Notes: generated from the letters alone by a model not told the origin. A DNA stretch of 20,768 bases from Anaerolineae bacterium (GCA_016783285.1 JADHWW010000132.1:1-20768), one strand, 5' to 3'. Positions 1-7,630 are shown, counted from the stretch's first letter. Translations and numbers: made by a program.

Positions 1-986
1 CCCACCTTGCTGTCACTGGCGCCGCCGGCCGCCCAGGCCGGAAGGTTATAGTAGCGGGCCAGATCCATCTGCGCCATCATGCCCAGCGGCCACTCCGGGC
101 TGCCGTAACTGACGATGGCGCTCTTCATATCCATCGCCGCCGTGTTCATCCCGTAGAGGAACGGCGTGCCGGGGCGGATCAACTGTGAGATGATCAGCCC
201 GACCAGGCACTCGGCGTTTCCCAGCGTCAACGCGCCGGCCAGCGTGATCGGCCCGCCGCCGCCGGTGTTGGGCGACGGGATGAAAGCGGCCGGGATGCCC
301 TTCTCGGCGCAGAAGATCAGTTTCTGCAGCGACTCCTCGATGATGAGCAGCGGGGAGATGGGTTCGGCGTAGAGCATGAGGAACGGCTTTTCGCGCAGCG
401 CCTGCTCACCGCCGGCCACGGCCACCGCGATGCGGTAGATGTCCTCCACATCGGCGCGGTTCTTGGCGGTGTAGACATTGGGCTTGACCGAGCCGCGAAT
501 CATCCGCACGAACGCGTGGATGTAGAGGTCGTCGGGCGGCACGTCGGAGGGATTGCCCATGGACATGATGAAATCTATGCTGTCCAGCGCGTCGCACAGG
601 CGGGCGATGTCTTCGACGTCCTGGGCTGTCGCGCGGCGCCGCTCGCCGGTCTCTACGTCCAACGTAAAGATGGTGTCGGAACCGGAGCCGAAAAAGACCT
701 GGCCCAGTTCCAGCGGCATGGTCAGGTTGCCCAGCCGGTCGTACATGGGGATGCGGGAGGGCGCGCTGGCGATACCGTCGCTGACCAGGTTCTCCGGTAT
801 CTTGACGCGGCCTCCTGATTCCCAGGCCCCGGCTTCGAGCAGCAGTTCGCGCCCCTGGGGGTCCTGCATCTCTACGCCGGTCTGGAACAGGATCTCGAGC
901 GTGGCGTAGTGGATCGCCCGCACCTGCTCGTCAGAAAGGCCACGGGCCATCGGTTGTAACGTTGGAATTGGCAATTGTTGTGTCAC
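1..986 (-). CDS. MttB-superfamily (non-pyrrolysine) methyltransferase, C-terminus cut off by window edge
   Basis: This gene encodes a trimethylamine-methyltransferase-family (MttB/COG5598) protein, expected to move a methyl group from a methylated amine-like substrate to a corrinoid protein in the cytoplasm. Only 328 codons are inside the window; the family is usually 470-500 residues. The start is a GTG preceded by GGAGGTGA at a good distance; the reading frame is open from there to the edge. Family landmarks are a helical N-terminus (GLSDEQVRAIHYATLEIL), the FGSGSDTIFTLDVETGERRR stretch, and AAGGASDSK near residues 320-327. By my recollection of Methanosarcina MttB, pyrrolysine sits just before SDAK; here that position is Ala323 with an ordinary codon. 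It lies 51 bp downstream of another MttB gene and is probably the last visible gene of the same operon. The substrate is unknown. Confidence 0.9.
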   Translation of the reverse strand, partial: MTQQLPIPTLQPMARGLSDEQVRAIHYATLEILFQTGVEMQDPQGRELLLEAGAWESGGRVKIPENLVSDGIASAPSRIPMYDRLGNLTMPLELGQVFFGSGSDTIFTLDVETGERRRATAQDVEDIARLCDALDSIDFIMSMGNPSDVPPDDLYIHAFVRMIRGSVKPNVYTAKNRADVEDIYRIAVAVAGGEQALREKPFLMLYAEPISPLLIIEESLQKLIFCAEKGIPAAFIPSPNTGGGGPITLAGALTLGNAECLVGLIISQLIRPGTPFLYGMNTAAMDMKSAIVSYGSPEWPLGMMAQMDLARYYNLPAWAAGGASDSKV

Positions 987-1013
987 AGGATGTCACCTCC
1001 AGTCAATATGTCT

Positions 1014-1042
1014 CGTAGGACAAATTGCCAATTTGTCTTACG
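1014..1042. repeat. 29-bp near-perfect palindrome at the end of an MttB gene
   Basis: The arms CGTAGGACAAATTG and CAATTTGTCTTACG are complementary at 13 of 14 positions around a single central base. The palindrome overlaps the last codon and the TAA stop (1038-1040) of the upstream MttB gene and fills much of the 51-bp gap before the next one. As RNA it would form a long hairpin. There is no U-tract after it, so it looks more like an intergenic palindromic repeat or an mRNA-stabilising or attenuating hairpin than an intrinsic terminator. Confidence 0.75.
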
Positions 1043-2501
1043 GTACCAGCGAAGAGGCGTACCGCTCTCGAATCCACTCGTCTACCTGCGGATCCAGCGG
1101 CTGCGGTTCGTGCTCCGCCAGGATGCGGCGGGCGATCTCTTTGGCCCGTGTCCAGGCGTCAGTAGCGCCGGCCTCCTCCCACATATCCCGCCCCTGCCGG
1201 TCAAAGACGGCCGAGGGGTAGTAGAGTTCGCTGCGCATGTAGCGCAGCGTGTGCTCGTCCATCAGGTAGTGGCCGCCCGGGCCGACTCGGTCAATCACGT
1301 CGAGCGCCAGCGTATCGTCGTTCACCTCGATACCACGCACGGCGCGCATCGCCATTCCCAGCATTTCATTGTCAATCACGAACTGCTCGTAGGCGATGGT
1401 GGACATGTCCTCCAACATTCCGGCGGCGTGGTGGATAAAGTTGGCCCCGGCCAGCGCGACCTGGATGACCGATTGCGTCTTCTCGATGCCAGCCTGGATG
1501 TCAGGAATCTTGGCCTCGGTCATACCGGCGCTGTTGTAGATGGGCACGCGGTAGAAGTGGGCCAACTGGGTGATGGCGGCGTTGCACAGCCCCAACTCCA
1601 CAGAGCCACCCAGGTACTTGCCGCTGCGCATGTCGGCCGTGGCGGGGATAGGGCCAATGAGGACGGGGCATCCGGGCTGCACCAACTGGGTCAGCGTCAG
1701 CCCGGCCAGTTGCTCGGCGTTCAACTGCGCCAACATCCCGGCCAGCGTGACCGGCGCGGTCGAGCCAGCCATCGGCGCCGCCGAGAGGACGACTGGGATA
1801 CGCTGCCGGCAGGTCTCGATCAGCAGCGTCGTCACGTCGGTGGCGAACTTGAGCGGGCTGACCAGCCAACAGGTGATGAAGGAGACAATGGGCCGCTCGC
1901 GCAGCGGCCCGGCGCCACCTGAGATGCGCTCGCACATCTCCACCACATCGCGGATGCCCTGGATGGTGTAGACGCCGGATTGGACGTGTTTGGTCGTGTT
2001 CGCCAGGCCGGCGTAGTAACTGTTGATGTCCACGTTCTCCTTCGACGTGTCGGTGGGATAGATGGGCAGGAGATAAAAGTGAATGTTATCCAGCGCGTCC
2101 ACGATGCGGGCCATACGTGCCACGTCTTGGAGCACCGCCCTGCGGATTTTGCCCGTCTCCAGATCGAGCACCTGTAGCGCCGCGCCGCCGGTGCCGATGT
2201 GGACGCGCGCCCCCTCCAGGATGAGGTCGTTATCCGGGTTGCGGCCGGCCAGCACCACCCGCGAGGGCGCTTTGTCCACCGCATCCTCGACGAGGGACTG
2301 GGGCAGCCGCACCCGGTTGCCGTCCACATCCACCCCGGCCTGCGTGAACAGCCGCAGCGCCTCCGGCTGCTCCACCTGCACGCCGGTGCGCGCCAGGATC
2401 GAAAGCGACGCCTCGTGGATTTGTTTCACCTGCTCGTCGGTCAGCGGTTTATACTGCCCTCCGACCAAACCCTTGCCTGGTGCTCGATGCTTTCTAGCCA
2501 T
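1038..2501 (-). CDS. MttB-superfamily (non-pyrrolysine) methyltransferase, 487 aa
   Basis: A full-length member of the MttB/COG5598 corrinoid-dependent methyltransferase family, 487 residues against the usual 470-500. The predicted role is demethylation of a quaternary-amine-like substrate with transfer of the methyl group to the Co(I) corrinoid protein encoded immediately upstream. Visible landmarks are the N-terminal PLTDEQVKQIHEASLSIL helix, the TIM-barrel core, GMTEAKIPDIQAG (326-338), GMLEDMSTIAYEQFVIDNE (361-379) and GIEVNDDTLALDVI followed by VGPGGHYL. The pyrrolysine-equivalent residue is Met327 and no amber codon is read through. The ATG is preceded by AAGGA six bases upstream. Only 16 bp separate it from the corrinoid-protein gene, so translation is probably linked. 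This is the MttB copy most tightly coupled to the relay. Glycine-betaine, proline-betaine and carnitine enzymes belong to this superfamily, but the substrate here cannot be assigned. Confidence 0.93.
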   Translation of the reverse strand: MARKHRAPGKGLVGGQYKPLTDEQVKQIHEASLSILARTGVQVEQPEALRLFTQAGVDVDGNRVRLPQSLVEDAVDKAPSRVVLAGRNPDNDLILEGARVHIGTGGAALQVLDLETGKIRRAVLQDVARMARIVDALDNIHFYLLPIYPTDTSKENVDINSYYAGLANTTKHVQSGVYTIQGIRDVVEMCERISGGAGPLRERPIVSFITCWLVSPLKFATDVTTLLIETCRQRIPVVLSAAPMAGSTAPVTLAGMLAQLNAEQLAGLTLTQLVQPGCPVLIGPIPATADMRSGKYLGGSVELGLCNAAITQLAHFYRVPIYNSAGMTEAKIPDIQAGIEKTQSVIQVALAGANFIHHAAGMLEDMSTIAYEQFVIDNEMLGMAMRAVRGIEVNDDTLALDVIDRVGPGGHYLMDEHTLRYMRSELYYPSAVFDRQGRDMWEEAGATDAWTRAKEIARRILAEHEPQPLDPQVDEWIRERYASSLVP

Positions 2502-2517
2502 ACGTCATCCTTCCCTT

Positions 2518-3153
2518 CTACCCTGCCAGCGAGCGCGCCAGTTCGACCGCCGAAGCCGCGTCGGGCGCATAGCCATCGGCGCCGATCTCGTCGGCGAAAG
2601 CCTGGGTGACCGGAGCGCCACCGATCATCACTTTGACCTGCTCCCGCAGGCCCGCTTCCACCAGCGCGTCAATCGTGCGCTTCATGCTCGGCATAGTGGT
2701 AGTCAGCAGCGCCGACATGCCGATCAGGTGCGCCTGCTCTACCTTGACGGCCTCAATGAACTTGTTGGGTGAGACGTCGGTGCCCAGGTCGGCGATCTCG
2801 AAACCGCCGCCTTCCAGCATCATCGCCACCAGGTTCTTGCCGATGTCGTGCAGGTCGCCCTCGGCGGTGCCCATGATGACCTTGCCGGCCGAAGGCACAT
2901 CGCTCTCGGCCAACAGCGGACGCAGGACGTCCATGCCAGCGTGCATAGCACGAGCAGCGATGAGCACTTCGGGCACGAATAACTCACCGTCCCGAAAGTC
3001 CACGCCGACCTGGTCCATCCCGGCAAGGAGCCCGCCGTTGAGCACCTCCGCCGGCGCCAGCCCTTCGTCCAGCGCCTTTTGCGTCAGTTCGGCCACCGCC
3101 TCATTGTCGCCGTCGTACAGTTTCTCCGTTATTTGCTTCAGTATGTCTGTCAT
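2518..3153 (-). CDS. Corrinoid (B12-binding) methyltransferase protein, MtgC/MttC-like
   Basis: A small cobalamin-binding protein of 211 residues, the usual size for MtmC/MttC/MtgC proteins. Residues 1-85 form the helical cap domain (ILKQITEKLYDGDNEAV to VPEVLIAARAM). The rest is a Rossmann-like B12 domain with the signature DLHDIG (D100-x-H102-xx-G105), S147-A-L and GG at 178-179; His102 is the expected lower axial cobalt ligand. It accepts methyl groups from MttB-type proteins and hands them to the MtgA-like enzyme encoded just upstream. I chose the ATG at 3153 because family members begin close to this ILK helix. An in-frame ATG lies three codons upstream (3162), but AAGGA is too close to it. 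The reading frame stays open further upstream only because it runs through the TTGGTA repeat array. Confidence 0.94.
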   Translation of the reverse strand: MTDILKQITEKLYDGDNEAVAELTQKALDEGLAPAEVLNGGLLAGMDQVGVDFRDGELFVPEVLIAARAMHAGMDVLRPLLAESDVPSAGKVIMGTAEGDLHDIGKNLVAMMLEGGGFEIADLGTDVSPNKFIEAVKVEQAHLIGMSALLTTTMPSMKRTIDALVEAGLREQVKVMIGGAPVTQAFADEIGADGYAPDAASAVELARSLAG

Positions 3154-3173
3154 TGGTTCCATGTCCTTTCTTG

Positions 3174-3294
3174 TAGGTTGGTATGTTGGTAAATTGGTAT
3201 ACTGGTAAATTGGTAGATTGGTCATCGGCTTCCCCCCCCAATTTCCCAATCTACCAATCTACCAATCCACCAATTTCCCAATCCACCAATCTAC
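3174..3294. repeat. Inverted arrays of TTGGTA / TACCAA low-complexity repeats
   Basis: The left half (3174-3222) repeats units like TTGGTAAATTGGTA. The right half (3240-3294) repeats the complementary kind, such as CCAATCTACCAATC. A perfect 14-bp inverted repeat (ATTGGTAGATTGGT at 3209-3222 with its complement at 3253-3266) would form a stem with a 30-nt loop containing a run of C. The array fills the gap between the mtgA-like and corrinoid-protein genes and includes the mtgA-like stop codon (3291-3293). A shorter array of the same family lies at 5997-6046. Confidence 0.85.
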
Positions 3295-4130
3295 CTCCTC
3301 CTGCGATAGTCCTTGATATACCTCATTGCGAACTCATCACGCCCCAGGAGCACGTCCGCCGCCAGGATGGCCTGCTTGACCCGCGCCGCGTTGACGATGG
3401 GGACGTTGACGCCCTCCCGGATAGCCATGGCCAGGAACACCGGGTTGAGCACCTCGCGGTTCGGCAGGCCGAAGGAGACGTTGCTGGCCCCCAGCGTCAT
3501 GTTGACGCCCAGTTCGGCCCTGACCAGGCGGATGGCCTCCAGCGTGACCAGCGCGGCTTTGGAGTCGGCCCCGACGGTCAGAGCCAGGCAGTCAATCAGG
3601 ACGTCCTCGCGGGGGATGCCCAACCCCTCGGCCCGCTCGACGATTTTGCGGGCGATCTCGAGCCGCTTGTGTGGATCGTCAGAGATGCCTTTATCGTCCA
3701 TGCACAGGCCAATGACCACAGCGCCGTGCTCGGCCACCAGCGGGAGAACGCGGCTCAAGTTCTTTTCCTCGCCGTTGACCGAGTTGACCAGCGGTTTGCC
3801 CTGGTAAACCTTGAGCGCGGCCGCCAACGCTGCGGGGTCGGGCGTGTCAATGCTGAGGGGGACATCCACCGCCTCCTGAACCATCTCCACGGCGCGGGGG
3901 AGTAGCGTCACCTGGTCTACCCCAACCGCGCCCACGTTCACGTCAATCACATCCGCGCCGGCGACGACCTGGGCCAGCGCCTCGGCCTTGACGACCTCGA
4001 CGTTGCCCGCGACCAACTCGGCAGCCAGGCGCTTGCGCCCAGTGGGGTTGATGCGCTCGCCGATGAGCACCGTGGGGCGGTCGGGCGCGATGTGGACATT
4101 GTCTCCTGTTCCTTTGAGAATCGTTTCCAT
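3291..4130 (-). CDS. Methylcorrinoid:tetrahydrofolate methyltransferase (MtgA/AcsE-like pterin-binding protein)
   Basis: A 279-residue pterin-binding TIM-barrel protein of the DHPS/MeTr class. It is expected to transfer the methyl group from the methylated corrinoid protein to tetrahydrofolate, feeding the Wood-Ljungdahl or other C1 pathway. Supporting motifs in order are IGERINPTGRK (23-33), DVNVGA (63-68), SIDTPDP (93-99), NSVNGEE (116-122), DCLALTVG (180-187) and LGASNVSFGLPNR (213-225), all typical of AcsE/MtgA proteins. Length also fits (about 260-290). It is followed by the corrinoid protein and then MttB, the order expected for a glycine-betaine-like relay, and preceded by tatC only 39 bp away. 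The stop codon lies at the edge of the TTGGTA repeat array. A methionine-synthase or MtrH role is less likely, given the stand-alone domain and its neighbours. Confidence 0.9.
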   Translation of the reverse strand: METILKGTGDNVHIAPDRPTVLIGERINPTGRKRLAAELVAGNVEVVKAEALAQVVAGADVIDVNVGAVGVDQVTLLPRAVEMVQEAVDVPLSIDTPDPAALAAALKVYQGKPLVNSVNGEEKNLSRVLPLVAEHGAVVIGLCMDDKGISDDPHKRLEIARKIVERAEGLGIPREDVLIDCLALTVGADSKAALVTLEAIRLVRAELGVNMTLGASNVSFGLPNREVLNPVFLAMAIREGVNVPIVNAARVKQAILAADVLLGRDEFAMRYIKDYRRRR

Positions 4131-4145
4131 GATATTTGATTTCCT

Positions 4146-4176
4146 CCAACCTCAACCTTAACCTTAACCTCAACCT
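4146..4176. repeat. Telomere-like AACCTT/AACCTC array between tatC and the mtgA-like gene
   Basis: Short tandem units of CAACCT and TAACCT (minus strand AGGTTA/AGGTTG) fill the gap after tatC. The TGA stop codon of tatC (4170-4172) is itself part of the array. The GGAGG ribosome-binding site of the mtgA-like gene follows directly. Related arrays occur at 13320-13394 and 15533-15593. Confidence 0.8.
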
Positions 4177-4913
4177 ATTCTCTTGCGCCTCTGTCGCCCG
4201 GCCACCCAGGCCAGAAATATCCCCAGAAAGTACAACAACAGCAACGGCAGCATCACCAGCATCATGTTGAAGGGATCGGGCGTGGGCGTGATAGCCGCGG
4301 CCAGGATGGCGATGCCCACGACGGCGAACTTCCAGCCCTTGAGCAGTAATCCAGCGTTGACCAATCCCAACTGGGCCAGGAAGTAGAGCACCAACGGCGT
4401 CTCGAAACTGACGCCCACCCAGAAGATCAACGAAGTGACAAAAGGGATGTACTCGTCAACCATCCAGGTTGGCTGGATCACGTCGGAAAGGAAGCCCAGT
4501 AGAAAGGGGATCGCCGCCGGCACCATCACAAAGTAGGCAAAGGCCGCGCCTACCAGGAAACAGATCGTCACGCCGGGGATGATCCAGTAGAGCGAGCGGC
4601 GTTCCCTGGGCGTGAGGCCTGGCGTGACGAAGCACAACAACTGGTAGACGATGAGCGGGGTCGCCAGAATCGCACCCGACACCAGCGAAATCTTCATAAA
4701 GATGCTGATGGTGGTCGTCGGACGTGGCGCGATGACCGGATAGTCACCCATCGGGGCCAGCAGGAGGACCAGGATGGACTTCGAGACGAAGAAGCAGGCG
4801 GCACCGCAGATGAGGAGCGCAATGGCCGATTTTACCAGACGTTCACGCAATTCCGCCAGGTGCCCGAGCAGAGACATCAGTTGTTGCTGTTCTGGAGAAA
4901 CTTTTTCTGCCAT
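4170..4913 (-). CDS. tatC: Sec-independent protein translocase TatC
   Basis: The multi-spanning core of the twin-arginine translocase, which recognises RR signal peptides together with TatB. The 247 residues include the cytoplasmic N-terminal HLAELRERL (18-26), FVTPGLTPRERRSLYW between the second and third membrane segments, SFETPLVLYFL with the conserved acidic residue in a membrane helix, and AAAITPTPDPFNMML before the last helices. Six hydrophobic segments are apparent. The ATG lies 4 bp after the tatB stop, so translation is probably coupled. It is followed by the C1-transfer genes, an unusual partner set. The binding lipoprotein encoded at 15587-17293 has a Tat signal, so this translocase may serve it, although a cell-wide role is just as possible. 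Confidence 0.96.
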   Translation of the reverse strand: MAEKVSPEQQQLMSLLGHLAELRERLVKSAIALLICGAACFFVSKSILVLLLAPMGDYPVIAPRPTTTISIFMKISLVSGAILATPLIVYQLLCFVTPGLTPRERRSLYWIIPGVTICFLVGAAFAYFVMVPAAIPFLLGFLSDVIQPTWMVDEYIPFVTSLIFWVGVSFETPLVLYFLAQLGLVNAGLLLKGWKFAVVGIAILAAAITPTPDPFNMMLVMLPLLLLYFLGIFLAWVAGRQRRKRIG

Positions 4914-4917
4914 CGGC

Positions 4918-5403
4918 CTACCCGCTCAACGTTGCGACACGTTCCGTCTCCAGGCGCGCCAATGTTGCTTGCAGTTCGCGCATCTGCTTCTCCAGTTCCG
5001 CCACACGTCCGACCAGCGCCTGTTTCTGCGGGCCGGGTTCTGCCTCCTCCGAAGCCTGTGTCGCCGGCTCGTGACCGGTATCACTGACGGCCGGCGCCGG
5101 GGGTGGCGTCTCAAGCACGACTGCCGCTGCTGCTGCTTCTTCGATTGGCCGGACCGCGCTCCTCACTTCTGCAACCACCTCGCGCACGGTGGTCACGACG
5201 TCCGTGCCCTCGTGAGCAGCCTCAGCGACCCCGGCCTCCTTCCACCATTGAGCCATAAACTGGGTAGACAGACCTTGCAATGCACGGGCGTAGGACCCCA
5301 GTTTGGCGCCGATCGCGGGCAGCCTGTCCGGCCCGAAGAGGATCACCCCCAGGACGAGGATGAATAACAGTTCGATCCAGTTAAAATTCTTCAGGACATC
5401 CAT
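4918..5403 (-). CDS. tatB: TatB/TatA-family translocase subunit, 161 aa
   Basis: A single-span Tat subunit. Residues 8-24 form a hydrophobic helix (WIELLFILVLGVILFGP) that runs into FGPDRLPAIGAKLG and an amphipathic helix, the TatB/TatA hallmark. A proline- and glutamate-rich linker follows. The C-terminal 35 residues (RVAELEKQMRELQATLARLE) have leucine heptads typical of a coiled coil. The length, about 160 residues, and position before tatC favour TatB over TatA, but the split between the two is not always clean in Chloroflexota. The start at 5403 lies 6 bp after the tatA stop and has no strong ribosome-binding site, suggesting translational coupling. Confidence 0.88.
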   Translation of the reverse strand: MDVLKNFNWIELLFILVLGVILFGPDRLPAIGAKLGSYARALQGLSTQFMAQWWKEAGVAEAAHEGTDVVTTVREVVAEVRSAVRPIEEAAAAAVVLETPPPAPAVSDTGHEPATQASEEAEPGPQKQALVGRVAELEKQMRELQATLARLETERVATLSG

Positions 5404-5409
5404 GCCCGT

Positions 5410-5583
5410 CTACGTGTCTTCTGGTTCGCCGGCGGATTCGTCTGGTTCCTCCTGCACGGCCTTTTTGAACTCGCTGATGGCCCCGCCCAGGCCCTTCCCG
5501 ATGTCCTTCAGCCGGCTCGCGCCGAAGATCACCAGCACGATGACCAGGATGACCACCCACTCCCACACACCGAAACTCGGCAT
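5410..5583 (-). CDS. tatA: TatA, pore-forming Tat subunit, 57 aa
   Basis: A short Tat subunit with one membrane helix (EWVVILVIVLVIF), the FGASRLKDIGKGLG hinge and an amphipathic helix (AISEFKKAV), followed by an acidic tail. I chose the ATG at 5583 because AGGAG sits seven bases upstream and the protein then starts directly with the transmembrane segment. A longer reading frame reaching 5706 would add 41 residues of low-quality sequence overlapping the promoter. It is the first gene of tatABC and lies about 90 nt downstream of a clear promoter. Confidence 0.9.
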   Translation of the reverse strand: MPSFGVWEWVVILVIVLVIFGASRLKDIGKGLGGAISEFKKAVQEEPDESAGEPEDT

Positions 5584-5678
5584 CTCGTTTCTCCTTTCCC
5601 TCTCTCCCCTCGCCGGGAATCGTGGCGAACTAGCCGCACACGACCCAGACCACCAGGCCGATGGTGAACGATGTGTAC

Positions 5679-5706
5679 AGTATAGCCAGATTGTACCTGG
5701 TGTCAA
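5679..5706 (-). promoter_or_regulatory. Sigma-70-type promoter for tatABC and the C1-transfer genes
   Basis: On the minus strand TTGACA (5701-5706) is followed after 16 bp by TATACT (5679-5684). Transcription would start near 5672, about 90 nt before tatA. With downstream gaps of 4-137 bp, it could drive tatABC, the mtgA-like gene, the corrinoid protein and the two MttB genes. The surrounding stretch 5584-5819 holds no other gene that I can support. Confidence 0.65.
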
Positions 5707-5819
5707 ACATAGGAAATATCAAGCGGGCTTTGCGCTGCACCGCCGGCGGCAACTGCTAGCCCAGGCAATTCCGGTAATGAAGTCGGAAACGACGCTTCTC
5801 ATCGAACCCCAATGACGCG

Positions 5820-5996
5820 CTAACCGCTTTCCAGGATGTAGGCGATCTCCTCCCGCATGCTATCCGGAAGGGATTCCGGCTCATGTTCCTCCAGGATGGA
5901 GATAGTCTTTTCTTTCAAACGCTGCCCCAACCGCTTGCTCCCCGTGGCGACCCACCCATCCGCCCGTTGCCGGCTGAACAATGTGGGCTGCCACAG
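5820..5996 (-). pseudogene. C-terminal remnant of an MttB-family gene
   Basis: Fifty-eight codons in one frame, ending in a stop, encode LWQPTLF, GWVATGSKRLGQRL, ISILEEHEPESLP and EEIAYIL. These line up with the last part of MttB proteins in this window, for example FWYPSLLDRKRRPRWLEAG, TLGQRL and EIIKEHQTKPLD in the gene at 18623. The homology stops abruptly where the TTGGTA-type repeat begins (5997). It lacks the catalytic barrel and any start of its own, so it is a dead fragment, perhaps left by repeat-mediated deletion. It directly follows an intact MttB gene, from which it differs in sequence, so it is not simply that gene's own tail. Confidence 0.75.
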
Positions 5997-6046
5997 CCCC
6001 AATCTACCAGTTTCCCAATTTACCAATCTACCAGTTTCCCAATTCC
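5997..6046. repeat. TACCAA/TTCCCA repeat array after an MttB gene
   Basis: Tandem units like CAATCTACCAGTTTCC, of the same family as the array at 3174-3294. It begins three bases after the stop codon of the MttB gene at 6050-7498 and ends exactly where the MttB C-terminal remnant begins. Confidence 0.8.
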
Positions 6047-6049
6047 AAG

Positions 6050-7498
6050 TCACGCTTCTCGCGCTTCGGCCCTTTTCAGAATCGCCTCGATCTTCTCGGC
6101 CGCGCCTTCGGGCAAAGGCGGCGGCTCGTGGGTCGCCAGAATCTCCCGCACCCGGGCCTTGATCCGGTCGTGCATCGTCGGCGAGCCGAATGCCTCCCAG
6201 TTCACCCACGGATCGCGGTCCGTCAGCGCCGGTGTCCAAATCTCGGCGCGGCACCTTTTGGCCGTCTCCTTGGCCGACATGAACTCCCCGCCCGGGCCAA
6301 TTCGATCTATCAGATCCAGCATCAGCGTGTCGTCGCTGACCTCGACCCCGCGCATGATGCGCCGGACCATAGCGATGATCTCGTCGTTCATCACCAGCAT
6401 CTCCAGCGACCCGATGTCGGCGCAGTCCAGGAAGCCTACGTCGTGGACCAGCGTCGCCCCGCTCAGGCCGGAGAGTACCACCTGGATCGTGCTCTCGATG
6501 GCCGCTTGCAGATCGAGCGCCTTAGCCTCGGATGCCCCGGCGGTCCCCATAAAGGGCAGACCCAGGTAGCGGGAAATGTCCGAAAAGGCCGCGCTGTAGA
6601 GGCTCATCTCCGGCCCGCCGTAGGCTGGCCGGGCCGTGCGCAGGTCCATCGGCTGGGGCACGCCGCCGATGCAGACCGGTGCGCCCCGCTTCTTGAGTTG
6701 GATGATCGCCAGGCCACTCAACGCCCCGGCCAGGGAGATGACCAGTGTACCTGCCCCGGTCACCGGCGCAGTGGCCCCAGCAGTGCCGCCACCCAGGTAG
6801 ACGATGGGGATGTCGCGCTCGGCGGCCCAAAGCACGTTGGCCAGGTCGTGATCGGTGTGCACCAGCGGGGCCTGGAACGTGGAAAAGAGGGCGAAAAAGG
6901 GACGCCGGCGGAGGGCTTCCTCGCTCCCCGCGACGGCCAGAGCGATCTGGTAGATGTCCGAGACGTTTTCGACAGCATAAGCCCAGGGCAGCACGGGCTT
7001 GCCGGTGTTGGCGATCATCTCGGCGAACTCGTACACCGGGGCCAGCCTGTGATGCACGTCGTCTATCAACCCCAGCCCCATCACGTAGTCAATGTTGTCC
7101 AGCCCGTCACACACCCGCGCGGTCAGGCCCGGATCGCCCCGGCGCACCTTGCGCCGCTCGCCGGTCTCCGGGTCAACGAAATAGGTGCAGGTGGGGCCGG
7201 GGCCAAAGTAGACCCGGTCGGGCACGACCTGGATGCGGTGATTGCCGTCCCGTCCCCACAGGGTGAAGGAGCGCGGATTGGCGGCGACAGCATCCTGGAT
7301 GATGTGCGGCGGGACGCGCACCCGCACGCTATCCACTCGCGCGCCGACCGCGGCCAACATGTCACGCGCCTCGGCGTTGCGCACGTTGACGCCGGTGCGG
7401 TTCAGGCATTCTAGCGTCGCCTGGTAGACCTTTTCGATTTGTCGGTCAGACAGCACGCGAAACTGCGGGGTTTGATGAGCGTGGTAGTTGATGTCCAT
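6050..7498 (-). CDS. MttB-superfamily (non-pyrrolysine) methyltransferase, 482 aa
   Basis: A complete MttB/COG5598 methyltransferase, predicted to pass a methyl group from an unidentified substrate to a corrinoid protein. Visible landmarks are QFRVLSDRQIEKVYQATLECL at the N-terminus, YFGPGPTCTYFVDPETGERR, GGTAGATAPVTGAGTL, GTAGASEAKALDLQAAIE and GVEVSDDTLMLDLIDRIGPGG. The residue at the pyrrolysine position is Ala322, counted from the ATG at 7498. That ATG is preferred because homologous sequence begins just after it; an upstream in-frame GTG at 7519 would add seven residues. It lies downstream of the alcohol dehydrogenase gene (132-bp gap) and upstream of the MttB remnant. It is closer in sequence to the plus-strand gene at 18623 (shared DPETGE, QAA, SDDTLML) than to the 487-aa copy. 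Confidence 0.92.
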   Translation of the reverse strand: MDINYHAHQTPQFRVLSDRQIEKVYQATLECLNRTGVNVRNAEARDMLAAVGARVDSVRVRVPPHIIQDAVAANPRSFTLWGRDGNHRIQVVPDRVYFGPGPTCTYFVDPETGERRKVRRGDPGLTARVCDGLDNIDYVMGLGLIDDVHHRLAPVYEFAEMIANTGKPVLPWAYAVENVSDIYQIALAVAGSEEALRRRPFFALFSTFQAPLVHTDHDLANVLWAAERDIPIVYLGGGTAGATAPVTGAGTLVISLAGALSGLAIIQLKKRGAPVCIGGVPQPMDLRTARPAYGGPEMSLYSAAFSDISRYLGLPFMGTAGASEAKALDLQAAIESTIQVVLSGLSGATLVHDVGFLDCADIGSLEMLVMNDEIIAMVRRIMRGVEVSDDTLMLDLIDRIGPGGEFMSAKETAKRCRAEIWTPALTDRDPWVNWEAFGSPTMHDRIKARVREILATHEPPPLPEGAAEKIEAILKRAEAREA

Positions 7499-7630
7499 AG
7501 ATCTTCTCTCATGTTTCACTTTTCACGTGCCCGAATCCAGGCCGGGGTGCGCGCCATCTCGTTCTGCACCAGTTATTACAGTAAACCCAAGCCTGACGAT
7601 GTGCTCCCTGTCCTGTCATCCGCTTGTTGG

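Noticed and set aside
3174..3294. Possible CRISPR array
   Set aside because: Units are 6-15 bp, degenerate, without unique spacers of constant length, and no cas genes are present.
5981..7414. Long open frame (477 codons) on the plus strand
   Set aside because: It is antisense to an MttB gene with clear family motifs on the minus strand; high-GC codon bias leaves the opposite strand open. The plus-strand translation has no recognisable domain and starts inside a repeat array.
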